From Maricaulis sp048270265 (GTDB lineage: Bacteria; Pseudomonadota; Alphaproteobacteria; Caulobacterales; Maricaulaceae): DNA of 64,000 nt. The stretch spans positions 1 through 64,000 of the forward strand of contig NZ_JBLWTD010000005.1 of the NCBI RefSeq assembly GCF_048270265.1, written 5' to 3'. Positions 34,306 to 42,327 of the stretch are shown in pieces. Both the position numbers and the translations under genes were made by a program. Each line of letters begins with the position of its first letter. The stretch's first letter is position 1. The notes below the pieces were generated by a model. The model was not told the DNA's origin and did not search any database. It saw only the letters and a list, made by a program, of their open reading frames with translations.

Positions 34306-35493
34306 TCAGGCCGCCAGTCCGATGGCGTCGATTTCGCCAACGACAACCCGGTTCCGCCCGGACGTCTTGGCGCTGTAGAGCGCCTGGTCGGCTGCCCGGT
34401 ACAAGCCGTTGAACGCAAGGGCGGGGTCTGACGCCGCCAGCACCGCGCCAACCGAAATGGTGACGGGAATTTCATTGCCGCCGGCGGTCGGGCGGTTGAT
34501 CTCGATCGCCAGCCGCAGGCGATTGGCCGCGATCACCAGCTCTGCGGCATCCTCGACTTCAAAAATGACGGCAAACTCCTCGCCGCCAACGCGGGCGATG
34601 AAATCATGCGGACGCACGGCATTCACGGCCACGCGCGACAAATGCTGCAGGACCGCATCCCCGGTATCATGGCCGAAATTGTCATTGACCTGTTTGAAGT
34701 GATCGACATCGAAAATCGCCAGTGCTGTCAACCGGTCCTGTTTGCGCGCCGAGTTGAGCCGCTGCATCACCGCCTGCTCGAAGGCGCGGCGATTGGGCAG
34801 GCCCGTCAATGAATCGCTGAGTGCCAGTTTCTGCAATTGCGCCTGCGAATAGCCGGTACTCAGGAGGAGATAGCCGAAAATCATCGTCGTCTTGCATGCG
34901 ATGAGGGTCAGCATGGTCGGAGCGAGAACAGCGCTTTCGCCATACAGGCTCGTTATCTCCGGCTGGGTCAGCAAGTGCCAGCCAAGCAGGGTGACCATCA
35001 ACACAACCAGGCTCACCATCGACGTGGCCAGCACGATCACGCCCATAGCTCCGTCGCGTCGCGCGATATGCCCGAGCCGAGTCAGGATCAGCGCGTTGCA
35101 GGCGAATTGCACCATGCCGAACATCACCAGGCGCATCGTGACCGACGGTTCGACCATGGTGAACCACACGGTTCCCACCAGAATAAACCCGGCCAGGCCG
35201 GCATAGATCGCACGCGGCAATGGGCGCTCGGCGAAGCTCGCAGTCCCGTAAACCAACAGCACGGTGCCGCCCAGCGCGAAGAAATTGTTTAGGGCAATCA
35301 GGATCGCGACGGGGGCGTCACTCGAATTGGTGAAGACCGAGCTGACAGCGCCAAGCGTTTGGAGACAAAGGCCGATCGTCCACCATTTCGCACCAGCGCT
35401 CTGGCGGTGCATGCGCCAGTTCACGAAGTGTAGCGCGCACCCGATGATCAGGATCAGGATGAGTGCTACCGATAGGGTCTTGGGATCGAGCAT
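34306..35493 (-). CDS. Membrane diguanylate cyclase, copy 2
   Basis: 395 residues, clear paralogue of the neighbour: MLDPKTLSVALILILIIGCALH against MLDTKTLATALILLL. GGDEF core SLTGLPNRRAFE, IFDVDHFKQVND, RPHD I-site and GGEEF are all intact. The membrane sensor parts differ much more than the catalytic domains, as expected if the copies now sense different inputs. 109 bp separate the genes, with a CCCTGTA/TACAGGG pair (34226-34232, 34275-34281) in the gap. Confidence 0.92.
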   Translation of the reverse strand: MLDPKTLSVALILILIIGCALHFVNWRMHRQSAGAKWWTIGLCLQTLGAVSSVFTNSSDAPVAILIALNNFFALGGTVLLVYGTASFAERPLPRAIYAGLAGFILVGTVWFTMVEPSVTMRLVMFGMVQFACNALILTRLGHIARRDGAMGVIVLATSMVSLVVLMVTLLGWHLLTQPEITSLYGESAVLAPTMLTLIACKTTMIFGYLLLSTGYSQAQLQKLALSDSLTGLPNRRAFEQAVMQRLNSARKQDRLTALAIFDVDHFKQVNDNFGHDTGDAVLQHLSRVAVNAVRPHDFIARVGGEEFAVIFEVEDAAELVIAANRLRLAIEINRPTAGGNEIPVTISVGAVLAASDPALAFNGLYRAADQALYSAKTSGRNRVVVGEIDAIGLAA

Positions 35494-35750
35494 GGGACCT
35501 TATCGCAGCCAAACATGAATCCCGGGTAAGCAGGATGGAGATTTTTCGCTCCGCAACCCTTTGAGTTGCATGGGAAAATTACACATCTATTAACCATGGC
35601 GTTTCGTCAGGCAGGGCGGGGCGGACCGTGTCTACGGTGCTGGCATGCGGGCTTGGCTCCGCCAATCACGACGGGCTCCCTGTTGGCGGATCGCGTCGCG
35701 AGCCGCAGCCTCAACTTGATCCCCTTCGCGCTCCGGCATACATGCGTGCC

Positions 35751-36740
35751 ATGGCCAATCTGATCGACAACACCGCCCACACCGCCGCTGCCGCCACCGC
35801 TTCGGAAACCCGCGCCGCACGGCATCCGGAAAAGCAGAAGCGCGCCGATACGCCCGTTTTGCGCAAGCCGGACTGGATCCGGGTTCGCGCGCCGCTGGGC
35901 AAGGTCTTCGCCGAGACCCAGAAGATCGTCACCGAAGGCGCGCTGGTCACCGTGTGCCAAGAGGCGGGCTGCCCCAATATCGGCGAATGCTGGGAGCAGA
36001 AGCACGCCACTTTCATGATCCTGGGCGATACCTGCACCCGCGCCTGCTCTTTCTGTAACGTCAAGACCGGCCTGCCGGGGCCCGTCGACCATGACGAGCC
36101 GCGCCGCGTCGCCGAAGCGGTCGCCCAGATGGGGCTGAAGCATGTCGTCATCACCTCGGTGGATCGCGATGATCTTGCCGATGGCGGCGCGCAGCATTTC
36201 GTCGAGGTCATCGAGGCGATCCGCCAGGCCGCACCGGGCACGACGATCGAGATTCTCACGCCTGATTTTCTGCGCAAGACGGGAGCTGCGGAAACCGTCA
36301 TCGATGCGCGCCCAGATGTCTTCAACCACAATCTGGAAACCGTGCCGCGCCTCTATCTCTCGATCCGTCCCGGCGCCCGCTATTACCATTCCCTGCGCCT
36401 GCTGGAACGGGTCAAGGAGCGTGATCCGGAACAATTCACCAAGTCCGGCATCATGGTCGGTCTCGGCGAGGGCAAGGAAGAGGTCATGCAGGTGATGGAC
36501 GACATGCGCTCCGCCGGCATCGATTTTCTGACCATCGGCCAGTACCTGCAGCCGACGCGTAAGCACGCGGCCGTCGAGCGCTTTGTGACGCCCGACGAGT
36601 TCAAGGCCTATGAGACGATTGCCCGCGCCAAGGGCTTCCTCATGGTCTCGGCGACACCGCTCACGCGCTCCAGCCATCATGCCGGCGAGGATTTCGCCCG
36701 TCTGCGCGCGGCGCGGGAAGCCTCACTGGGCCGGGTGTGA
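35751..36740 (+). CDS. lipA: Lipoyl synthase
   Basis: 329 residues. Radical-SAM cluster CTRACSFC (CX3CX2C), auxiliary cluster CQEAGCPNIGEC (CX4CX5C) and the C-terminal RSSHHAGEDF Ser ligand are all present. It inserts two sulfurs into octanoylated lipoyl domains (PdhB and PdhC here carry such domains). ATG 35751 is the family-like start; ATG 35742 and a frame open to 35628 are possible. Its stop overlaps the next start (GTGA). Confidence 0.96.
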   Translation: MANLIDNTAHTAAAATASETRAARHPEKQKRADTPVLRKPDWIRVRAPLGKVFAETQKIVTEGALVTVCQEAGCPNIGECWEQKHATFMILGDTCTRACSFCNVKTGLPGPVDHDEPRRVAEAVAQMGLKHVVITSVDRDDLADGGAQHFVEVIEAIRQAAPGTTIEILTPDFLRKTGAAETVIDARPDVFNHNLETVPRLYLSIRPGARYYHSLRLLERVKERDPEQFTKSGIMVGLGEGKEEVMQVMDDMRSAGIDFLTIGQYLQPTRKHAAVERFVTPDEFKAYETIARAKGFLMVSATPLTRSSHHAGEDFARLRAAREASLGRV

Positions 36741-37240
36741 CCGTCAATCTGACCGAGACTTTGCGGCTGTATCACGCCGCCGATGATCTGTTCGATCTCG
36801 TCTCGGATGTTCGCCGCTATCCCGATTTCATCCATCAGATCACCGCCATGCGGGTGCTGAAGGAAAGGAAGACCGGCTCCGTCACCGAGCTGACAGCCGA
36901 GGCGCGCATCCGCTATAAATTCGTCACCGAGCGCTTCACCAGCGCGGTGAGGGCGGATGCCGAGGCGCGCACGATCGATGTCGGCTTCGTCGCCGGTCCC
37001 TTCCGGGTGCTGGAGAATGCCTGGCGCTTCTATCCCCTGTCCGACGGCTCAACCCTGGTGCGGTTTCACATCAAGGCAGCGTTCCGGAACATGGTGTTGC
37101 AGATGCTGCTCGACAGCCAGCGCGAACGGGCCGCCCACATCCTGGTCAAGCGCTTCTCCGACGAGGCAGCGCGCCGCTACCCATCAGTCGGCGATCCCGA
37201 TCTCGATCTGGGCGATGAGATCGACGCCCTCACACAATAG
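36737..37240 (+). CDS. COQ10/RatA-type START-domain protein (ubiquinone binding)
   Basis: 167 residues, SRPBCC/START fold: opening AADDLFDLVSDVRRYPDFI, later FVAGPFRVLENAWRF and a long C-terminal helix (MLLDSQRERAAHILVKRF). Family members bind coenzyme Q and aid respiration; RatA of E. coli is a homologue with a reported ribosome-binding toxicity. GTG start coupled to lipA. Its last 57 nt overlap the convergent cinA-like gene. Confidence 0.88.
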   Translation: MTVNLTETLRLYHAADDLFDLVSDVRRYPDFIHQITAMRVLKERKTGSVTELTAEARIRYKFVTERFTSAVRADAEARTIDVGFVAGPFRVLENAWRFYPLSDGSTLVRFHIKAAFRNMVLQMLLDSQRERAAHILVKRFSDEAARRYPSVGDPDLDLGDEIDALTQ

Positions 37241-37708
37241 ATCCAGCGCGGTCTCGACCGAGGCCAGGCGCACATTCGTGCGGCCGCGATCACCAAAGCG
37301 CCGGCACAGCACGCGGGTCGGGTGATCGCGCACGGCGAGGCCGAAATAGACCAGGCCCGCCGGCTTGTGCCGCGTGCCTCCCGGTCCGGCGACACCGGTC
37401 ACGGATACGGCGATATCGGCATTGGACTTGAACAGGCATTGCTGCGCCATCCGGCTGGCCACCTCGGCGGAGACAGCGCCATGGGCGTCGATCACGGCCA
37501 TCGGAATGCCGAGCAGTTCGCACTTGGCCTCGTTGGAATAAGTCACGACGCCACGCTCGAACACGTCCGACGAACCGGCAATACTGGTGATGAGGCCCGC
37601 CAGAAGCCCGCCCGTGCAGCTCTCTGCCGTGGCCGCCAGGATGCCGGCCGTGCGGGCGTCATCAAGAAATTGCGCCGCTTTTTTATCGAGTTGCGTCGGG
37701 AACATCAT
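37184..37708 (-). CDS. CinA C-terminal domain protein (NMN amidohydrolase, PncC-like)
   Basis: 174 residues, the stand-alone C-terminal domain of CinA: TAESCTGGLLAGLITSIAGSS, VTYSNEAKCELLG and VTGVAGPGG. It deamidates nicotinamide mononucleotide for NAD recycling. The N-terminal molybdopterin-like domain is absent, as in E. coli PncC (YgaD). Translation is coupled to ispDF (ATGA at 37705-37708). The 3' end overlaps the opposite-strand COQ10-like gene by 57 nt. Confidence 0.92.
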   Translation of the reverse strand: MMFPTQLDKKAAQFLDDARTAGILAATAESCTGGLLAGLITSIAGSSDVFERGVVTYSNEAKCELLGIPMAVIDAHGAVSAEVASRMAQQCLFKSNADIAVSVTGVAGPGGTRHKPAGLVYFGLAVRDHPTRVLCRRFGDRGRTNVRLASVETALDLLCEGVDLIAQIEIGIAD

Positions 37709-38859
37709 CTCATCCTTGCTGTAATGATCGCCTGGGCGGCCAGGCCTTCGCCGCGGCCTGTAAAGCCGAGCTTCTCTGTCGTCGTGGCCTTGATATTGAC
37801 CCGCCGCAGATCGAGGCCGAGCAATTCGGCCACGCGGGCCCGCATGGCGTCGCGGTAGGGCCCGACCTTCGGGCGCTCGCCAATCAGGGTGATGTCGGCG
37901 TGGAGGGTGGTGCCGCCCGCCTGTTGCAGCAGCTCAAGCGCATGGAGCACGAAACGGTCCGAGGCGGCGCCTTTCCAGCGCGCATCGCTCGGGCTGAAAT
38001 GCTGGCCGATATCGCCTTCACCAGCGGCGCCGAGAATGGCATCGGTGAGGGCGTGCAGGCCGACATCGGCATCGGAATGACCGACCAGGCCCAGCCCCTC
38101 ACGGATCTCGACGCCGCACAGCATCATCGAGTCCGCCGCCTCCAGCCGGTGCACATCAAAGCCCTGGCCGGTCACGGTGATAGAGGAAGCTGCGCCCAGC
38201 ATCGCCTCAGCGCGTGCGAAATCATCGGGTGTCGTCAATTTGAAATTCCCTGATTCGCCGCGAACGGTCTGGACTTTCATACCCGCACGCAAGGCCACGG
38301 CGGCGTCATCGGGCAGGGCGGTTTCACCAAGCCCCCGATAGGCTTGCATCAGCTCCGTCATGCGAAAGGCCTGCGGTGTCTGGGCCGCCGCGACCTCATC
38401 GCGGTTGACGGCCGCAACGAGTTGGCCGCTGGCGTCCAGTTGCATCAGGGCATCGGCACCGGTCAGCGCCGGCAGAACGGCGGCGTGATCGCGCAGCGCA
38501 TCGGCCAGGCGCGTGATCAGATTGTCGCTGAGAAAGGGGCGGGCGGCATCATGGATCATCACGGCATCAACGCCGGCGGTTTCCATGGCCTGCAGTCCGG
38601 CCCATACGGAGGCCGTACGCGTCTCGCCGCCGGTCACGGTCTCGACCTGGCCAGCCAGCAGCGGAGCCAGCGCGTTGAATCGCGGGCCATCTTCGGCGCC
38701 GATCACCACGATCACCGGCCCGATCGCCGGATGGGCCAGAAACACGTCCAGTGTCCGTGCCAGCACAGGGCGGCCAGCGATCTCGCGGTATTGCTTGGGC
38801 ACATCGCTGCCGGCGCGTGTCCCGCGGCCACCCGCTACAATAATGGCACCGATTTTCAT
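37705..38859 (-). CDS. ispDF: Bifunctional IspD-IspF isoprenoid enzyme
   Basis: 384 residues. The N-terminal IspD cytidylyltransferase has IIVAGGRGTRAGSDVPKQY, VMIHDAARPF and QTPQAFR. The C-terminal IspF (2-C-methyl-D-erythritol 2,4-cyclodiphosphate synthase, from ~230) has TGQGFDVHRLE, GHSDADVGLHALTDAILGA and FTGRGEGLAAQA. The fusion is usual in Alphaproteobacteria. ATG 38859 gives the MKIGAIIVAGG start; the frame runs open to 40134 antisense to dusB/ntrB. Divergent from dusB. Confidence 0.95.
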   Translation of the reverse strand: MKIGAIIVAGGRGTRAGSDVPKQYREIAGRPVLARTLDVFLAHPAIGPVIVVIGAEDGPRFNALAPLLAGQVETVTGGETRTASVWAGLQAMETAGVDAVMIHDAARPFLSDNLITRLADALRDHAAVLPALTGADALMQLDASGQLVAAVNRDEVAAAQTPQAFRMTELMQAYRGLGETALPDDAAVALRAGMKVQTVRGESGNFKLTTPDDFARAEAMLGAASSITVTGQGFDVHRLEAADSMMLCGVEIREGLGLVGHSDADVGLHALTDAILGAAGEGDIGQHFSPSDARWKGAASDRFVLHALELLQQAGGTTLHADITLIGERPKVGPYRDAMRARVAELLGLDLRRVNIKATTTEKLGFTGRGEGLAAQAIITARMR

Positions 38860-38943
38860 ATTCAGGTCTCGTCCATTGCCGCAGCGCAGCAAGAAAGCTA
38901 GCTTGCCCGGCTTACGCTGCAACCGGTTGAATTGTCCAGACGC

Positions 38944-39948
38944 ATGAGTTTCTTCATCGGCCCCCATGAGATCGCGATTCCGGCGGTGCTGGCACCCATG
39001 TCCGGCGTCACCGATCTGCCCTTTCGCCGCCAGGCCCAGCGCTTTGGTGCCGGCATGGTGGTGTCGGAAATGGTCGCCAGCGATGCACTGGCTCGCGGCC
39101 GTGTGGACATGGTGCGCAAGGCGGCTGCCGATGCCAGCCTCGCCCCGCGCGTGATCCAGCTTGCCGGACGCCAGGCGGAATGGATGGCCGAGGGTGCCCG
39201 GATCGCTGAGGCGGCCGGCGCTGATATCGTCGACATCAATATGGGCTGCCCGGCACGCCAGGTGACCAAGGGCCTGTCCGGCTCGGCCCTGATGCGCGAT
39301 CTCGATCATGCCATGACGCTGATCGAGGCGACGCTGGCGGCGGTTGATATCCCGGTGACGCTTAAAATGCGCCTGGGGTGGGATCATGATTGCCTCAATG
39401 CACCGGAACTGGCGCGCCGCGCCGTCGATGCCGGCATTGCCATGATCACCGTCCATGGCCGCACGCGGCAGCAATTCTATACGGGTACGGCCGACTGGGC
39501 TGCGGTCCGTGCCGTGCGCGAGGCCGTGGACGTGCCCTTGCTGGTCAATGGCGATATCGCGACACTGGAACAGGCGCGCCAGGCGCTGGACCTGTCGGGC
39601 GCCGATGGCGTGATGATCGGCCGGGCGGCGCAAGGCCGGCCCTGGCTGGTGGGCGAGATTGGTGCGGGTCTGTTGACCGGAGCCGTGCCTGTCACGCCCT
39701 GGGCCGAAAAGATTACGGCCCTGGCCAGCCAGGCGAGCGAAGCTTACGGCTTTTATGGCGAGAATCTCGGCATCCGCATGATGCGCAAGCATTTCGCTTC
39801 CTTCCTGGAACACGAGGGCAGACACCTTCCACCGGAAAGCCTGCGTGCCGTGCGCGACGTTCTGTGTCGCTCCCGCGAGCCGGCTGCGGTCAGCCAGGCG
39901 CTGGAGAGTTTGCGTCTCTATCGTCCCGACCGGCGTATTGCGGCATGA
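38944..39948 (+). CDS. dusB: tRNA-dihydrouridine synthase B
   Basis: 334 residues. FMN TIM barrel: LAPMSGVTDLPFRR, INMGCPARQVTKGLSGSAL (catalytic Cys), TLKMRLGW, ITVHGRTRQQFYTG and VNGDIA/GVMIGRAAQGRPW. It reduces uridines in the tRNA D-loop. Like in many alphaproteobacteria it heads the ntr locus; its stop overlaps ntrB (ATGA). ATG 38944 is preferred to TTG 38932. Confidence 0.95.
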   Translation: MSFFIGPHEIAIPAVLAPMSGVTDLPFRRQAQRFGAGMVVSEMVASDALARGRVDMVRKAAADASLAPRVIQLAGRQAEWMAEGARIAEAAGADIVDINMGCPARQVTKGLSGSALMRDLDHAMTLIEATLAAVDIPVTLKMRLGWDHDCLNAPELARRAVDAGIAMITVHGRTRQQFYTGTADWAAVRAVREAVDVPLLVNGDIATLEQARQALDLSGADGVMIGRAAQGRPWLVGEIGAGLLTGAVPVTPWAEKITALASQASEAYGFYGENLGIRMMRKHFASFLEHEGRHLPPESLRAVRDVLCRSREPAAVSQALESLRLYRPDRRIAA

Positions 39949-41000
39949 CCGGGCCGGCCCGGACTGCAACTGAACTGGCACTCTGCGCCGCAGAACAGGC
40001 TGCGATCCCGGTGCTGGTTTTCGCGGCCGATGCGAAGCTGGCCTGGGCCAACCTGCAGGCTCAGGAATGGTTCGGCCTGTCTCTGCGAACATTGCAACGC
40101 ACCGATTTGCGCCAGGCATCGCCGCGCGGTGCACGCCTGCTCGATTTCGTCGAACAGGCCGCCGCCCACCGGCGGACCGTCGTTGCGCTCGGCGAAGAAC
40201 TCGGCGCCGGCGAGGTCAGCGATTTGCACGCACGCTGGTCGGAAGAGCTTGAAACCGTGACACTCTCCATCCTGCCCCATTGCGATACCGGTCCCCAGGC
40301 CTCCCAGGCCGCAGCCCTCGGCTTTGGACGCATGCTGGCCCACGAACTGAAGAACCCGCTCGCCAGTGTGCGCGGCGCCGCACAGCTGATCGCTCGTGAA
40401 ACCGATCTGGAGGCCGCCGGCGAACTTGCGCGCGTCATCGTCCAGGATGTCGACCGCATCACCCGGCTCGCGGATCACTGGAGCGGGGTCGGCGATATCC
40501 AGCTCGGTGCCGCGTCGTCCGTCAATCTCAACCGGCTGGCGATCAACGCGATTGAAAGCATCACGCGCGCGAATCCGGCCGCGGCCGACATCATCGAGGA
40601 GCGCTTCGACCCCTCGCTGCCGGACGCCCAGGGTGATGCCGACCTCCTGCATCAGACCGTGGTCAATCTGTTGCAGAACGCCCTTGATGCCATGCCCGAC
40701 CGGGACGGTGCCTCGATCACGGTTTCGACCCGATTCGATGCCGGTCCGCGCAGCCGGACCGGCGATGTTGCGACGCCGCTCCTCCTGTCGGTGACGGACA
40801 ATGGCGAGGGAATTCCAGCCAGTCTCGGCAGTGGCATTTTCACGCCGTTCGTGACGACCAAACCCGCCGGGGAAGGGCTGGGTCTCGCCTTTTCAGCGCG
40901 CATCATGGCCCTGCATGACGGGCAACTCGATTATGAGAGCATGCCCGGACGAACCGTTTTCAATCTGAGACTGCCCATCCTCAAGGGAGAGGTGAAATGA
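39945..41000 (+). CDS. ntrB: Nitrogen regulation sensor kinase NtrB
   Basis: 351 residues, cytosolic. PAS-like N-terminus (PVLVFAADAKLAWANLQAQEWFG), HisKA box MLAHELKNPLASVRG (phospho-His) and HATPase with NLLQNALDAM, DNGEGIP and GEGLGLAFS. It phosphorylates or dephosphorylates NtrC in response to PII. The ORF appears longer upstream (to 39390) but only inside dusB. Coupled at both ends by ATGA overlaps. Confidence 0.93.
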   Translation: MTGPARTATELALCAAEQAAIPVLVFAADAKLAWANLQAQEWFGLSLRTLQRTDLRQASPRGARLLDFVEQAAAHRRTVVALGEELGAGEVSDLHARWSEELETVTLSILPHCDTGPQASQAAALGFGRMLAHELKNPLASVRGAAQLIARETDLEAAGELARVIVQDVDRITRLADHWSGVGDIQLGAASSVNLNRLAINAIESITRANPAAADIIEERFDPSLPDAQGDADLLHQTVVNLLQNALDAMPDRDGASITVSTRFDAGPRSRTGDVATPLLLSVTDNGEGIPASLGSGIFTPFVTTKPAGEGLGLAFSARIMALHDGQLDYESMPGRTVFNLRLPILKGEVK

Positions 41001-42253
41001 GCGCGCGCATCCTGCTGCTGGAAGACGATGAAAGCCTCAAGCTTATCCTGTCGCGGGCCCTCAGCTCGGCGGGCTACCAGGTGCGCGCGACTGCCTCGAT
41101 CGATGCCGTTCTCAACTGGGTGAAGGCCGGCGAGGGCGATCTCCTGCTGGCCGACGTCCTGCTTGACGGCACCAGCTTTCTTGAAAGCCTCGGCCTGATC
41201 AAACGCCTGCGGGCGGACATGCCCGTCATCGTCATGAGCGCCCAGACCACGGCGAGCACAGCGATCGGGGCCGAAAAGGGCGGGGTGTTTGAATATCTTC
41301 CGAAACCCTTCGATCTCGATGTGATGCTGGCCGCAATCAATGCCGCGCTTGCGGAAACCCGCCTGCGCCACAATGAGGGTGGCTCGCGTGAACCGACCGG
41401 CTTTATCGGCCAATCCGCCGCGATGCAGACAACGTTCAAGGCCATCGCTCGCGCGGCAACCAGCCGCGCGCATGTGACAATCCGGGGCGAAGCCGGGACC
41501 GGCAAGCGGCAGGCGGCAAGTGCATTGCTCCGTGCCCGGGGAATCAAGACCGAGGATGTGCTCCTGATCACCCCGTCGCATCGCACCGAGGACATCTTCG
41601 CCTCGACCACCACGGCGACGGAATTGCTCTGGCTTCGCCTCGATGAATGGAGCCCGCAGCAACAACGGGCCGCGCGGGATGCGCTCGACACCGGGCCGGG
41701 CCGGGTGATCGCCACGGTCTCTACTCCGGGCAGCCGGGCACCCGACACCCGGCTGCTCGAGCGTTTGTCCGAATGCGTGGTGACTGTGCCGCCCCTGCGT
41801 GATCGCCGCAGCGATATCCCTGTCCTGTGCGATGCCTTTCTCAATGAGTTCGCCCTGCGCGACAGCCAGAGCGCGCTGCAATTATCGCCCTCGGCCCGGC
41901 AATTGGTTGAGGCGGCCGCCTGGCCGGGAAATGTCGTGGAGCTGCGTTCGGTATTGTCCCGACTGGCACTGGCGACACGCGGACGGCTGGCCGGCCCCGA
42001 GGATATCGCTCGCGCCATGCTGACGGATACCGCCGAGAGACCCGATGCACTGGCATCGCATGCGTCCAATCTGGCGAGCGCTGCTCTTGGCGTACCCGAG
42101 TCCCGGCAGGTGGCCGTCGACGCCCTGGATCGGGCCCTGTTCGAACAGGCATTGGCGCGCGCCGAGGGCAATCGATCCAAAGCGGCTGAAATGCTGGGCG
42201 TAAATCGCAATACGTTGGCCCGGCGGCTGGCTGAACTGGGCGAAACTTCCTGA
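40997..42253 (+). CDS. ntrC: NtrC-like response regulator with a degenerate, shortened AAA+ domain
   Basis: 418 residues against ~470-490 usual. The receiver domain is intact (LLEDDES, phospho-Asp in LLLADVLLDG, YLPKPF). The AAA+ part keeps a Walker A-like GEAGTGKRQAAS and the later VPPLRDRRSDIPVL and AAWPGNVVELRSV. It has lost the GAFTGA sigma-54 loop, and the Walker B region reads LLWLRLDEW, about 50 residues having been deleted. The Fis-type HTH is good (NRSKAAEMLGVNRNTLARRL). The product should bind DNA and be phosphorylated by NtrB but should not activate sigma-54; it may work as a repressor or architectural regulator. Confidence 0.9.
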   Translation: MSARILLLEDDESLKLILSRALSSAGYQVRATASIDAVLNWVKAGEGDLLLADVLLDGTSFLESLGLIKRLRADMPVIVMSAQTTASTAIGAEKGGVFEYLPKPFDLDVMLAAINAALAETRLRHNEGGSREPTGFIGQSAAMQTTFKAIARAATSRAHVTIRGEAGTGKRQAASALLRARGIKTEDVLLITPSHRTEDIFASTTTATELLWLRLDEWSPQQQRAARDALDTGPGRVIATVSTPGSRAPDTRLLERLSECVVTVPPLRDRRSDIPVLCDAFLNEFALRDSQSALQLSPSARQLVEAAAWPGNVVELRSVLSRLALATRGRLAGPEDIARAMLTDTAERPDALASHASNLASAALGVPESRQVAVDALDRALFEQALARAEGNRSKAAEMLGVNRNTLARRLAELGETS

Positions 42254-42327
42254 AGTTGTGGCTGCTGCGGCACGGGTGTTGATTTGGTGCAACATGCGGG
42301 CAATGATGCCGCAACCAGACAAGGGAA

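Noticed and set aside
38860..40134. Long N-terminal extension of IspDF
   Set aside because: Antisense to dusB and ntrB; IspD begins at MKIGAIIVAGG.
40997..42253. Frameshift or sequencing error as cause of the short NtrC
   Set aside because: The reading frame is continuous and motifs before and after the gap are in frame, so an in-frame deletion or degeneration is simpler.
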